DNA of 64,000 bases, taken from Microbacterium sp. APC 3901. GTDB taxonomy: Bacteria > Actinomycetota > Actinomycetes > Actinomycetales > Microbacteriaceae. Positions 8,935 through 17,758 of this stretch are shown here, in pieces. The position numbers and the translations under genes are program-made. The stretch is taken from positions 124,001 through 188,000 of the forward strand of contig NZ_JASDCU010000004.1 in assembly GCF_030407765.1 (NCBI RefSeq), written 5' to 3'. The notes under the pieces are model-generated. The model did no database searches. It was not told where the DNA came from and saw nothing but the letters and a program-made list of their open reading frames with translations. Positions within the stretch are counted from its first letter, which is position 1, and each line of letters begins with the position of its first letter.

Positions 8935-9852
8935 ATGAGCGCATCCGTCTTCATCGCGGGGCCGGCTTCCTGGAACTCGATCGTCGTGCTCGATCGCCTG
9001 CCTGAGCCCGTGCCCCACATGCAGTTCGCCGAGGATTCCTGGGAGACGGTCGGCGGCACGAGTGCAGGCAAGGCGCTCAGCCTCACCGCGCTCGGGCGCC
9101 CCACGCTGCTGTATGCGCTGTGCGCGGCGGACGAGCCGGGGGAGCGCGTGCGCGGTGCCCTCGGCCGGGCCGGGGTGAACACTCGGTGGGGCCACGGCGA
9201 CGTCACGGAGCGCCACCTGAATCTCATGACGCGTCTCGGCGGGCGGGTGTCGCTCTATCTCGCCTCGCCCTCGGCGACGGACGGTGTCGATGACGCCGCC
9301 CTGGTCGGAGCGATGCGAGAGGCCGATGCGATCGTGCTCGACCTCGCGGCGGAGCCCCTCCGTCTTCTTCCCGCGGCCAGTGCCGCAGGGCGCCCGATCT
9401 GGGTCGACGTGCACGACTACGACGGCGAGGCCGACTTCCACCGGCCGTTCCTCGACGCGGCCGACGCCGTGTTCTGCAATGCCGACCGCCTCGCGGATCC
9501 CGTGGCCTTCCTGCAGTCGCGCATCTCGGCAGGAGCCTCACTCGCGGTGTGCACGCTCGGTGCGGAGGGCGCTGTGGCGATCGACGCAGCCGGCGTGGAG
9601 CATCGCGTGGCGGCGGTGCCCGTCGACGTCGTCGACACGAACGGGGCCGGCGATGCCTTCCTCGCGGGTGTGCTCGATGCCCGGCTCTCCGGCGCGGACG
9701 TGCCGTCTGCACTCCGCGCGGGTGCGCGGACGGCATCCGGGGTGCTCGGCACGCGGCACCTGCATCCGCTGCTCGATCCCGTCATCGTCGGAGACCTGGG
9801 CGCTGAGACGCAGGGCGAAGAGCAGATCAGCCCTGGGGGAGCGCGGCCATGA
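8935..9852 (+). CDS. PfkB-family carbohydrate/nucleoside kinase
   Basis: 305 residues with the ribokinase-fold C-terminal signature DTNGAGDAFLAG, whose GAGD Asp is the catalytic base. The N-terminal part has the substrate-closing region WETVGGTSAGKALSL. The exact substrate cannot be read from sequence; a ribose, deoxyribose or nucleoside substrate would fit the salvage cluster. The start is the ATG with GGATGGAG upstream. Its 3' end overlaps the convergent hydrolase gene by 26 bases. Confidence 0.85.
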   Translation: MSASVFIAGPASWNSIVVLDRLPEPVPHMQFAEDSWETVGGTSAGKALSLTALGRPTLLYALCAADEPGERVRGALGRAGVNTRWGHGDVTERHLNLMTRLGGRVSLYLASPSATDGVDDAALVGAMREADAIVLDLAAEPLRLLPAASAAGRPIWVDVHDYDGEADFHRPFLDAADAVFCNADRLADPVAFLQSRISAGASLAVCTLGAEGAVAIDAAGVEHRVAAVPVDVVDTNGAGDAFLAGVLDARLSGADVPSALRAGARTASGVLGTRHLHPLLDPVIVGDLGAETQGEEQISPGGARP

Positions 9853-10576
9853 AGGGAATCAGGACCTCCGAGACCTCGGCGTGCATCTCTTCGTCCGTGA
9901 TCGTCGGCGTCCCGTCTCCGGCCTGGGGCCCGTAGTCGCCGAACGACGCGTGGGATGCGCCCTCGATCTCGATCATCTCGGCGTCGGCCGGAAGCAGATC
10001 GCGGGCCGCGTCGATCTTCTCGGGCGTCGAGAGTCCGTCCTCGCTGCCCGAGATGCTCAGCACGGCGAGGTCGGTGTCGGAGACATCGTTCGAGCAGTAA
10101 GACCCGAACAGCACGAGCGCCTCGGCGTCTGCGGCGAGCTGGCACGCGCGCACACCGCCCAGCGAGTGACCGCCGACCGCCCACTCGTCGATCTCGGGGG
10201 CCGCGGAGGTGAAGGAGTCCAGGCCGCGCAGGTCGAAGAACGCGAGGTTCAGCCACGGGCGGGTGATCACGACCGTCACGCCCTCCTCGGCGAGGCTCTG
10301 CAGGATCGCGGCGTACGCCCACGGGTCGACCTTCGCCCCGGGGATGAACACCAGGCCCGTCTCTGACTCGCCGTCTGCGGGGGTGAGGACGATTCCCTGA
10401 TCGGCGTCTTCGACGTGGATCGCCGGGTTCTCCCGGACGCTCGCCAGCGGTGCCTTCTCGGCGGGCATCACCCCGATCTGGCTCCAGGCGACGATGCCGG
10501 CGATTCCGAGCACGAGGACGGCGACGAGTCCCCAGACGACCACTTTCAGGACACGACGTCCACGCTTCTTCTGCAC
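9827..10576 (-). CDS. Alpha/beta hydrolase (dienelactone-hydrolase-like), membrane-anchored
   Basis: 249 residues from a GTG start. That start is chosen because TAACCT lies 7 nt before it, matching the leaderless promoters of this window; an ATG 14 codons further upstream would place the promoter inside the gene. A Lys/Arg cluster followed by one hydrophobic helix (about 9-28) predicts a membrane anchor with an extracytoplasmic domain. GGHSLGG contains the nucleophile elbow. Substrate unknown. The gene is convergent with the PfkB kinase. Confidence 0.78.
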   Translation of the reverse strand: MQKKRGRRVLKVVVWGLVAVLVLGIAGIVAWSQIGVMPAEKAPLASVRENPAIHVEDADQGIVLTPADGESETGLVFIPGAKVDPWAYAAILQSLAEEGVTVVITRPWLNLAFFDLRGLDSFTSAAPEIDEWAVGGHSLGGVRACQLAADAEALVLFGSYCSNDVSDTDLAVLSISGSEDGLSTPEKIDAARDLLPADAEMIEIEGASHASFGDYGPQAGDGTPTITDEEMHAEVSEVLIPFMAALPQG

Positions 10577-10583
10577 GGGATCA

Positions 10584-10589
10584 AGGTTA
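10584..10589 (-). promoter_or_regulatory. -10 box of the hydrolase gene
   Basis: TAACCT on the minus strand, 7 nt before the GTG at 10576; predicts a leaderless mRNA. Confidence 0.5.
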
Positions 10590-10624
10590 GAGCCCGCGCA
10601 TGTGAACGACCCCGGCACCGGACA

Positions 10625-11929
10625 TCACGTGTGCCGCCCCGTCGGGTCGTCCAGCGCGCTCTTCTCTCGGCGGACGGCGCTGCGGTAGGCGTCCTTGTTG
10701 ACGTAGTACGCCATGCGGTCGAGTCCGAGGTAGCGATAGCCACCGGTCAGATCGGGCCACGGCTCCGAGGTCACCCGGTCGCGGAACCGTGTCGCGGTGG
10801 CCGGAGCGTGCTCGACGGCGTCGAGATAGGCCGCCAGCAGGTCGGCCTGCTCGTATCGTCCCTGCCATCCGATCCCGGACGCCTCGATCATGCCCATCAC
10901 GTAGAGTCCGTTGAACGAAGCGGGGAAGATGTTCAGGAACAGCCGAGGAGCAGCGCCGCGCCAGTGCAGGTGCGTGCGGTCGACGAACGGATAGTCGAGC
11001 GTGTAGCCGGTCGCGAGCAGCACGAGGTCGTAGTCGTCGGCCGTACCGTCTCGGAACCGTACGGTCGACCCGTCGAAGCGATCGACATCCGGGCGGATGC
11101 GCAGGTCACCCTGGCCGAGGTGGTTGAGGATCATCGTGTTCACGATCGGATGGGATTCGTAGATGCGATAGTCGGGCTTCGGGAATCCGAACCGCGCCGG
11201 ATCGCCGGTGAACGCCCGCAACACGCGACTGTCGACGGCCTGCTTGATGCGCGCGGGCAGCGGACGACCCTGGTTGAGCGTGTCGCTGGGTCGCCCGAAG
11301 AGATAGCGCGGGACGAAGTAGTAGCCGCGACGCACACTCATGTCGACCGACGCGGCGTGATGCACGGCATCCACCGCGATGTCGCAGCCCGAGTTGCCCG
11401 CGCCGACCAGGAGCACGCGCTTGCCGACGAGCTGGGAGGGTGACCGGTAGGCGCTCGTATGCATCAGCTCACCCGTGAAGGCACCGGCGAAGGCGGGGAC
11501 GTTGGGTTCGGCCAGAGTGCCGTTCGCGAGCACGACGCCGGCGTACCACCTGGTGTGCTCGCCCTCGGGGCCGTCGCTGGTGAGGTCCCAGCCGCCGCTC
11601 TGCGGTGCGAGGCGGGTGACCCTCGTCTCGAATCGGAAGTGGCCGGTGAGCCCGAAATGGTCGGCGTAGTCCCGGAAGTACTGCCGCAGCACACGGTGCC
11701 CCGGGTAGTCGACCGTCGATCGCAGGGGGAACTCGGTGAACTCGGTGGTGGTGCGCGACGAGATCAGATGCGCCGACTCGTACATGGTGCTGCGCGGATT
11801 GTCGATGTCCCAGAGACCCCCGACGCCTGTGGATGCCTCGTATCCGTCGACACCGATCCCGCGCCGCGTGAGCGCGCGGGCGGCAGCGAGTCCTGACGGC
11901 CCTGCGCCGATCACGGCGTATCTGTTCAT
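10625..11929 (-). CDS. Flavin-containing monooxygenase (FMO-type NAD(P)/FAD oxidoreductase)
   Basis: 434-residue soluble enzyme. FAD-binding GAGPSGLAAARAL is at residue 7 onward and NADP-binding GAGNSGCDIAVD is in the middle. The FMO fingerprint F-x-G-x3-H-x3-Y is matched by FTGELMHTSAY. Such enzymes oxygenate nitrogen or sulfur centres or act as Baeyer-Villiger enzymes; the substrate is not predictable here. GGGAG precedes the ATG. It stands alone between the hydrolase and the mannitol operon terminator. Confidence 0.87.
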   Translation of the reverse strand: MNRYAVIGAGPSGLAAARALTRRGIGVDGYEASTGVGGLWDIDNPRSTMYESAHLISSRTTTEFTEFPLRSTVDYPGHRVLRQYFRDYADHFGLTGHFRFETRVTRLAPQSGGWDLTSDGPEGEHTRWYAGVVLANGTLAEPNVPAFAGAFTGELMHTSAYRSPSQLVGKRVLLVGAGNSGCDIAVDAVHHAASVDMSVRRGYYFVPRYLFGRPSDTLNQGRPLPARIKQAVDSRVLRAFTGDPARFGFPKPDYRIYESHPIVNTMILNHLGQGDLRIRPDVDRFDGSTVRFRDGTADDYDLVLLATGYTLDYPFVDRTHLHWRGAAPRLFLNIFPASFNGLYVMGMIEASGIGWQGRYEQADLLAAYLDAVEHAPATATRFRDRVTSEPWPDLTGGYRYLGLDRMAYYVNKDAYRSAVRREKSALDDPTGRHT

Positions 11930-11956
11930 GCTGCTCCCGCACCTCGCTGTGCGCGC

Positions 11957-11997
11957 ACCCGCGCCCTCCGCCGATCGTATCGGCAGAGGGCGCGGGT
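11957..11997 (-). terminator. Hairpin terminating the mannitol operon
   Basis: A 12-bp stem (11957-11968 with 11986-11997), one mismatch and a further 6-bp stem form a 41-nt hairpin 37 bases beyond the mtlD stop. The right arm sequence GCAGAGGGCGCGGGT is repeated directly at 12003-12017, so alternative pairings are possible. Confidence 0.65.
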
Positions 11998-12034
11998 ACG
12001 GCGCAGAGGGCGCGGGTGATGCGCGCAGCGGTGC

Positions 12035-13192
12035 TCAGGAGGCGTTCAGAGCCGTCTGACGCGAGAGCACAGCGTCGCGCACCGCAGGGAACAGCGGATG
12101 CTCGGGATCCAGCCCCGTCGTGCGCACGGTGAAGGCGAGAGCGTCTTCGGTGCGCAGGGCCTCCTGCATCTCGACCGACTGCTCGTCGTCGGGCGCGTCG
12201 AACTCCAGCGCGGCGGTGACGGCGCCGACCAGCGCGATGGTCGACAGCCCACGCTCGGCGGCCATCGCCGCCGGCCCGATGAACCGCTCGTGCCGCGAGA
12301 TCTTTCGCAGCGGCTGTCGCCCGACGCGCTGCACGGTGTCGACGAGTGCGGGGTTGCGGAATCGCTCGAGGATCGTCGAGCGATACTGCGCGAGCTCGGC
12401 GGGGTCGAGGCCGTGTTCGGCGACCAGGACCGCGGAGGTCTCCTCGAGGGTGGCTGATACCCGAGCGGCGATGTCGGGATCCGCCAGCGCATCCGAGATG
12501 CGCTCGATCCCGGCACGAGCGCCGAAGTACGCCGTCGCGGCGTGCCCGGTGTTCACCGTGAAGAGCTTGCGCTCGATGTAGGGCGCGAGGTTCTCGACGA
12601 AGTGCGCTCCGGGGATCTTCGGCAGTGCGCCACCGAAGGCCTCCGACTCGATCGCCCACTCGAAGTACGGCTCGACGGTGACGTCCACTCCGCCGTCGGC
12701 AGGCTGCCCGGGCACGATGCGGTCGACCGCGGTGTTCGCGAAGACCGCACGGGAGAGCAGCTCCTCCGCATCCACTCCTGCCGCCTTCTCGATCTCCGCA
12801 CGGAGCGTGTCGGTCGCGCCGATCGCGTTCTCGCAGGCCATCACCTGCAGCGGGGCGGCGCCGGCGGCGCGGCGGGCGAGACCCGCGACGATCGTCGGAG
12901 CAACGAAGCGCAGCACCGTCGGCCCGACGGCCGTCGTGACCACGTCGGCGGTCGCGACCTCGTCGGCGACGGCATCCGGATCGGTCTTGCTGTTCACCGC
13001 GCGGAAGCCCGTGACCACGTGGTCGGTGCCGCCGGGGCCCGCCTCGTGCACGGTGTAGGAGTCGACGGCGTTGATCGCGTCGACCAGGGCGTCGGCGACG
13101 TCGGAGAACACGACCTCGTAGCCGCCCTCGTGCAGCAGCAGTCCGACGAAGCCTCGGCCGATGTTGCCGGCGCCGAAGTGGACCGCCTTCAT
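12035..13192 (-). CDS. mtlD: Mannitol-1-phosphate 5-dehydrogenase
   Basis: 385 residues, the normal length. It oxidises imported mannitol-1-phosphate to fructose-6-phosphate with NAD. The N-terminal nucleotide fold begins [17 protein letters not shown]-terminal helical domain of the long-chain polyol dehydrogenase type follows. Its start overlaps the EIIA stop by one base (TGATG). It is the last gene of the PTS operon, with a strong hairpin downstream. Confidence 0.95.
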   Translation of the reverse strand: MKAVHFGAGNIGRGFVGLLLHEGGYEVVFSDVADALVDAINAVDSYTVHEAGPGGTDHVVTGFRAVNSKTDPDAVADEVATADVVTTAVGPTVLRFVAPTIVAGLARRAAGAAPLQVMACENAIGATDTLRAEIEKAAGVDAEELLSRAVFANTAVDRIVPGQPADGGVDVTVEPYFEWAIESEAFGGALPKIPGAHFVENLAPYIERKLFTVNTGHAATAYFGARAGIERISDALADPDIAARVSATLEETSAVLVAEHGLDPAELAQYRSTILERFRNPALVDTVQRVGRQPLRKISRHERFIGPAAMAAERGLSTIALVGAVTAALEFDAPDDEQSVEMQEALRTEDALAFTVRTTGLDPEHPLFPAVRDAVLSRQTALNAS

Positions 13193-13623
13193 CAGTCGTT
13201 CACCGCCGAGAGCAGGGCGAACAGCTCGTCGGGGGTCTGTGCGGCGTTGAGCTTCGCGACGTCGTCGTCATCCGAGAACAGGATCGCGATCTGCGAGAGG
13301 ATCTCGAGGTGCTCGTCGCCGCGTCCGGCGATGCCGATCACGAAAGTGGCGGGCTCACCGGCCCAGTCGACGCCGCCGTCGTAGCGCACGACCGAGAGAC
13401 CCGAGGCGAGGATCGCATCCTTGGTGTCGTTCGTGCCGTGCGGAATCGCCAGACCGTTGCCCATGTAGGTCGACACGGTCTCCTCGCGCTGACGCATCGC
13501 GTCGACGTAGGCGGGAGTGACGGCGCCGACGGACACGAGGATGTCCGTGGCCTCCTGCAGTGCCTCCTGCTGGGTGCTGGAGCCTGCGTGGATGCGGACC
13601 TGGTCGAGGGTGAGAACGCTCAT
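13192..13623 (-). CDS. mtlF: PTS mannitol-specific EIIA
   Basis: 143-residue cytoplasmic EIIA domain (PTS_EIIA type 2). The phosphorylated His is H62 in AIPHGTND. It takes phosphate from HPr and gives it to the IIB domain of the upstream EIICB. The start is the ATG at 13623 with AAGGAA upstream; an in-frame ATG 18 codons earlier lies in the spacer hairpin and is rejected. EIIA being separate from EIICB is the arrangement seen in Gram-positive mannitol systems. Confidence 0.94.
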   Translation of the reverse strand: MSVLTLDQVRIHAGSSTQQEALQEATDILVSVGAVTPAYVDAMRQREETVSTYMGNGLAIPHGTNDTKDAILASGLSVVRYDGGVDWAGEPATFVIGIAGRGDEHLEILSQIAILFSDDDDVAKLNAAQTPDELFALLSAVND

Positions 13624-13650
13624 GGTGATTCCTTCTTTCTGAGAATGTGG

Positions 13651-13684
13651 GGGCGGGGCGGATGCCGTGGCATCCACCCCGCCC
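13651..13684 (-). promoter_or_regulatory. Intercistronic hairpin between EIICB and EIIA
   Basis: A 15-bp stem with one mismatch (13651-13665 with 13670-13684) and a 4-nt loop lies in the only sizeable gap (67 bp) of an otherwise overlapping operon. It could attenuate or stabilise, setting the EIICB to EIIA/MtlD ratio. Confidence 0.55.
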
Positions 13685-13690
13685 GGTCTG

Positions 13691-15319
13691 TCACGCGTCG
13701 GAGTCGCGCTGCTCGCGCACCATTTCGACGACCTCTTCGTACTTCGGAGAGTTCATGAAGTTGTCGACGGACACATGGACGGAGTTCGGCGACTGCGCCT
13801 TCGCGCGATCCGTCAGCTGCTGCTGCGTGATCACGAGGTCGGCGGTGCCGTCGAGGTTCGCGATGGCCTGGTTGGTGACGGTGACGCCCTCGACCCCTGC
13901 CTTCTTGAACTTGTTGCGCAGCACGCTCGCGCCCATGGCCGACGAGCCCATGCCGGCGTCGCAGGCGAACACGATGTTCTCGATGCGGCGGTCGGTGGTG
14001 ACTGCCGCGCCCGCGGCGGCTGAGCCTGCGGCCGCACCCGAGGACGCGCGCAGAGCGTCCATCGCGGCCGAGGACTTGCCCTTGTTCGCCTCGGTCTGTG
14101 CGATCGCGTCGCCGAAGCTGTCTCCCTCGGCCTCGAGGTCGCGCTTGCGCGAGGCGCGCAGGATGACTCCGGTGATGAGGAACGTGACGACGGCGGCGAT
14201 GACGACCGACAGGTACACGACCAGCAGGTTGCCGATGCCGGGGCCCACGGCTGCGGCGGTCACGGCGATGATGCTGCCGGGGGCTGCCGGGAAGGCGAGA
14301 CCGCCACCGAGGACCATGTTCGTCGTGACACCCGCTGCGCCACCCGCGATCAGGGCGAGGATCGTGGTCGGCTTGCTGAGGGCGTACGGGAAGTAGATCT
14401 CGTGGATGCCACCGAAGAACTGGATGATCGCCGCACCGGGTGCGGATGCCTTCGCCGCGCCGACACCGAAGAAGGTGAACGCGAGCAGCAGGCCGAGACC
14501 GGGTCCGGGGTTCGCCTCGATCAGGAACAGGATCGACTTGCCGGTCTCTGTGGCCTGCTCGATGCCGAGCGGGGTGAACACACCGTGGTTGATGGCGTTG
14601 TTGAGGAACAGCACCTTCGCCGGCTCGACGATGATCGACACGAGCGGGAGCAGGTTCAGCGCGACCAGCCAGTCGACCGCGCCGCCGAGGACCGCACTGA
14701 TGCCGAGCATCACAGGACCGAAGGCGAAGAAGCCGAAGATCGCGAGGAGCATGCCGAGGATTCCGGCGGAGAAGTTGTTGACCAGCATCTCGAAGCCGGG
14801 GCGGATCTTGCCGTCCCACAGCCGGTCCATCTGCTTGGTGACGTAGGCCGCGAGCGGTCCCATGATCATCGCGCCGAGGAACATCGGGATGTTCGTGCCG
14901 ACGATGACACCCATCGTCGCGATCGTGGCCACGACGCCGCCGCGCTCGCCGTAGACCATGCGGCCGGCGGTGTTGGCGATCAGGAGCGGCAGCAGGTAGG
15001 TGACCATCGGGCCGACCAGGCCCACATAGCCGAAGAAGTTGCCGTCAGCGCCTTCGGCCACGGCGGTCATGGCGCCCTGCCAGCCGATGACGGCCGAGTC
15101 TCCGCCTCCACCGATCAGCTCGGCCACCGGGTACCAGTGCCAGCCGAATGGGCTGTCCACGCCGAAGAACCCGGCGGGGATGAACAGCATCGTGATGAAT
15201 CCCCACGCGATGAACGCGGCGATGTTGGGCATGATCATGCCCGAGAGGAACGTGCCGAAGCGCTGCACGCCCGTTCGGAGGCCGCCTGCCTTCGTGGCGG
15301 CCGGTGACGTCGTCGTCAT
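13691..15319 (-). CDS. mtlA: PTS mannitol EIICB
   Basis: 542 residues. The IIC membrane channel fills the N-terminal two thirds and ends with several hydrophobic helices. A linker and the IIB domain follow, with the phosphorylation loop IVFACDAGMGSSAMG around C453. The protein imports mannitol and phosphorylates it. An Ala/Gly-rich flexible linker precedes the IIB domain. No IIA domain is fused; that function is the separate gene downstream. The start overlaps the ptsI stop by ATGA. Confidence 0.95.
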   Translation of the reverse strand: MTTTSPAATKAGGLRTGVQRFGTFLSGMIMPNIAAFIAWGFITMLFIPAGFFGVDSPFGWHWYPVAELIGGGGDSAVIGWQGAMTAVAEGADGNFFGYVGLVGPMVTYLLPLLIANTAGRMVYGERGGVVATIATMGVIVGTNIPMFLGAMIMGPLAAYVTKQMDRLWDGKIRPGFEMLVNNFSAGILGMLLAIFGFFAFGPVMLGISAVLGGAVDWLVALNLLPLVSIIVEPAKVLFLNNAINHGVFTPLGIEQATETGKSILFLIEANPGPGLGLLLAFTFFGVGAAKASAPGAAIIQFFGGIHEIYFPYALSKPTTILALIAGGAAGVTTNMVLGGGLAFPAAPGSIIAVTAAAVGPGIGNLLVVYLSVVIAAVVTFLITGVILRASRKRDLEAEGDSFGDAIAQTEANKGKSSAAMDALRASSGAAAGSAAAGAAVTTDRRIENIVFACDAGMGSSAMGASVLRNKFKKAGVEGVTVTNQAIANLDGTADLVITQQQLTDRAKAQSPNSVHVSVDNFMNSPKYEEVVEMVREQRDSDA

Positions 15320-17001
15320 GATGTCGTCTCTTTCTGGTGAAGGGGGATGGGTGCTGTGGCATCGGCCACGGCGAGGCGGGCTCCGGCGGCGTCGTCTGCC
15401 GCCAGCGCCAGTTCGGCGAGGCTGCGTGCCTCATCGAGAGTGTGTTGCGACAGAGTGTGGCGCACGTCTGCGAGGGCCGATGGTGCCATCGACAGGCTCG
15501 TCGCGCCGAGGCCGACGAGCACGACCGCGAGCATCGGATCGGCGGCGGCCTCGCCGCAGATGCCGACGGGCTTGCCGAGGCGGGCTCCGGCTGCACCGAC
15601 CTCGCGCACGAGGCGCAGGACGGCCGGGTGCCACGGATCCTGGAATCCGGCGACGGAGCCGAGCATCCGGTCTGCGGCCATCGTGTACTGCGTGAGATCG
15701 TTAGTGCCGATCGAGGCGAAGTCCGCGTGCGCGAGCACACGGTCGGCGAGCAGGGCGCTCGCCGGGATCTCCACCATCACACCGGCGGTCTTCAGGCCGT
15801 GTTCTCGGGCGAGCGAAGTGAAGTACTGGGTCTCCTCGACGGTGGCGACCATAGGGGCCATGACCCAGAGGTCGGCCTCGGTGGCGGCATCCGCCTCGGC
15901 CAGCGCCGTGAGCTGCTCGCGCAGGATGTCCTCGCTCGCGCGGAGCGCACGCAGCCCGCGGAGTCCGAGCGCGGGATTCTCCTCGTGCGCGTCGTTGAGG
16001 AACGCCAGCGGCTTGTCGGCCCCCGCGTCCAGCATCCTCACGACGACCTTCTGACCCGGAAAGGCCTCGAGCAGCTGCCGATACGACTCGCGCTGCTGCT
16101 GCACCGTCGGTGCCTGCGCCGAGGAGAGGAACAGGAACTCGGTGCGGAACAGCCCGACGCCCTCAGCCCCACGTTCGACGGCATCTGATGCGTCTGCAGG
16201 TTTCCCCAGATTCGCCAGCAGCGGGATCCGCGTGCCGTCGGCGAGGGCGCCGGGGGTCAGTGGTGCGGCGTCCGCCGAGCGGCGGGCGGCTGCGCGCTGC
16301 TCGGCGCGCGACTTCTCATCGTCGGAAGGATCGACGGTCACGATCCCGGCGGCGGCATCGACGATGACCGGGCTGCCGGTCACGAGCTCGGATGCGGATG
16401 CCGCGCCGACGATCGCGACGATGCCCTTCTCGCGGGCGAGGATCGCCGTGTGCGAGGTGGGTCCGCCGTCGAACGTGACCAGGGCGAGCACCTGATCGAG
16501 GTTCAGCAGCGCCGTGTCCGCCGGGGCGAGGTCTCGGGCGACCAGGACGAAGGGGTGCCCCGGATCGGGGACTCCCGGCGCATCGACGCCGCGAAGACGC
16601 GCGAGCACCCGCTGGGCGATGTCATCGAGGTCGGCTGCGCGCTCTCCGAGGTAGCCGCCGACGGCCTCGAGCGTCGCACGGAAGCCCGCGAACGCGTCGT
16701 GCACCGCCCATTCGGCCGTCGCTCCGTCGTCGATGCGGGTGTCGACCTCGTCCTGCAGTGTCGGGTCCTCGGCGATCATCGCCTGCGCCTCGAGCACCTC
16801 CTGCGCCGATCCGCCCGCGGCCTCGCCGCGTGCGGTGAGCTCCTGGGCGACTGCGGCCACGGCCTCACGCACCCGCGCGCGCTCGGCGTCGGCGCCCTGG
16901 GCGCTGGGGATGTTCTCGGGAGCGGGCAGCGCCTCGGTCATCCGGACGACGACGCCCTGGGCGACCCCGAGACCGATCCCGACTCCTCTGAGCTCGCTCA
17001 C
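15316..17001 (-). CDS. ptsI: PTS enzyme I (phosphoenolpyruvate-protein phosphotransferase)
   Basis: 561 residues, close to the usual 570. The active-site His is H184 in GGPTSHTAILAREKGI. The PEP-binding barrel follows, with GAEGVGLFRTEFLF and the C-terminal GxCGEAAADP-like motif (GICGEAAADP). It starts the phosphate relay PEP to EI to HPr to EIIA. The GTG start overlaps the HPr stop by 4 bases. A general PTS enzyme inside a sugar-specific operon suggests mannitol-induced co-expression. Confidence 0.95.
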   Translation of the reverse strand: MSELRGVGIGLGVAQGVVVRMTEALPAPENIPSAQGADAERARVREAVAAVAQELTARGEAAGGSAQEVLEAQAMIAEDPTLQDEVDTRIDDGATAEWAVHDAFAGFRATLEAVGGYLGERAADLDDIAQRVLARLRGVDAPGVPDPGHPFVLVARDLAPADTALLNLDQVLALVTFDGGPTSHTAILAREKGIVAIVGAASASELVTGSPVIVDAAAGIVTVDPSDDEKSRAEQRAAARRSADAAPLTPGALADGTRIPLLANLGKPADASDAVERGAEGVGLFRTEFLFLSSAQAPTVQQQRESYRQLLEAFPGQKVVVRMLDAGADKPLAFLNDAHEENPALGLRGLRALRASEDILREQLTALAEADAATEADLWVMAPMVATVEETQYFTSLAREHGLKTAGVMVEIPASALLADRVLAHADFASIGTNDLTQYTMAADRMLGSVAGFQDPWHPAVLRLVREVGAAGARLGKPVGICGEAAADPMLAVVLVGLGATSLSMAPSALADVRHTLSQHTLDEARSLAELALAADDAAGARLAVADATAPIPLHQKETTS

Positions 17002-17279
17002 GCGCCGGCGTCCTGGTCATGGTCGGTGGTGAGCAGCTCGGTGAGCGTGTCGAGCACGCCTTCGGCGCTGTCACCCTCGGCCGTCAGCGTGACGTAGTCG
17101 CCGTGCTCGATCGCGAGCGCGATGACGCCGAGGATGCTGGCCGCGTTGACCGCCTTGCCCGAGTCCTTCGCGATGGTCACGGGGATCCCTGCGTCCTTGG
17201 CCGCCTGTGCGAACAGCTTCGCGGGGCGGGCGTGGAGTCCATGGGATGAGCCGATGCGGACGGTGCGGGAGACGGTCAT
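16998..17279 (-). CDS. ptsH: Phosphocarrier protein HPr
   Basis: 93 residues. The phosphorylated His is H16 in GLHARPA and the regulatory Ser position is S48 in NAASILGV. It carries phosphate from EI to EIIA. The start is the ATG at 17279, overlapping the IIB stop by 4 bases; longer in-frame starts lie inside the IIB gene. A second, different HPr-like gene is at 19690-19953. Confidence 0.94.
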   Translation of the reverse strand: MTVSRTVRIGSSHGLHARPAKLFAQAAKDAGIPVTIAKDSGKAVNAASILGVIALAIEHGDYVTLTAEGDSAEGVLDTLTELLTTDHDQDAGA

Positions 17280-17593
17280 GATGTTCCTTTCGGGGTGTTC
17301 CTGGCGTCGGCGACGATCGACCGCGCCAACGCCAGCGTGCGGGTGCCGTCCCTGTCGGCGAAGACGTCGTCGGGAAGCACCGCCACCTGAGCGGGTGCGG
17401 CCTGCCGGATCGCCTCGAGGCGATCGGCGAGATGAGGGCCGACGAGGATCAGGTCGTGGTCGCTGCCGGCGACGGACTGCTCCATGCCGGCCGAGGCGTC
17501 CCAGTCGAGGCCGGCCTCGGAGGCCGCCCGGCGGAGTCGTTGCGCGACGAACGTGCTCGACGCACCGGCGCCGCACACCACGAGGATCTTCAT
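17276..17593 (-). CDS. PTS EIIB component (lactose/cellobiose-type fold)
   Basis: 105 residues starting MKILVVCGAGASSTFVAQRL, with the phosphocysteine at C7 in the P-loop-like CGAGASS. It is the first gene of the operon, ahead of HPr and EI, with AGGAAAGGTGAG as ribosome site. The operon already has a IIB domain in MtlA, so the job of this extra IIB is unclear: a sensor branch to the divergent PRD regulator or a partner of an unlinked IIC are both possible. Confidence 0.85.
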   Translation of the reverse strand: MKILVVCGAGASSTFVAQRLRRAASEAGLDWDASAGMEQSVAGSDHDLILVGPHLADRLEAIRQAAPAQVAVLPDDVFADRDGTRTLALARSIVADARNTPKGTS

Positions 17594-17701
17594 CGATGCT
17601 CACCTTTCCTGAGAACAGTCTGAGAAGAGTCGGGGTGCGGTCGCCAACAGGTTCCCTTCCGCCCCTGCGGAACCTCGGTGTCGGAGCGAGGCCCCCTCCT
17701 A

Positions 17702-17727
17702 CCTGACATCATGGAAGTCACGTCAGG
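17702..17727. promoter_or_regulatory. Possible operator in the PTS/regulator divergent region
   Basis: CCTGAC (17702-17707) and GTCAGG (17722-17727) form a 6-bp inverted repeat two helical turns apart between the PTS operon and its divergent regulator. Confidence 0.35.
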
Positions 17728-17758
17728 ACAGTGCAGTCGGCACGGAGGAGGGAGCATC

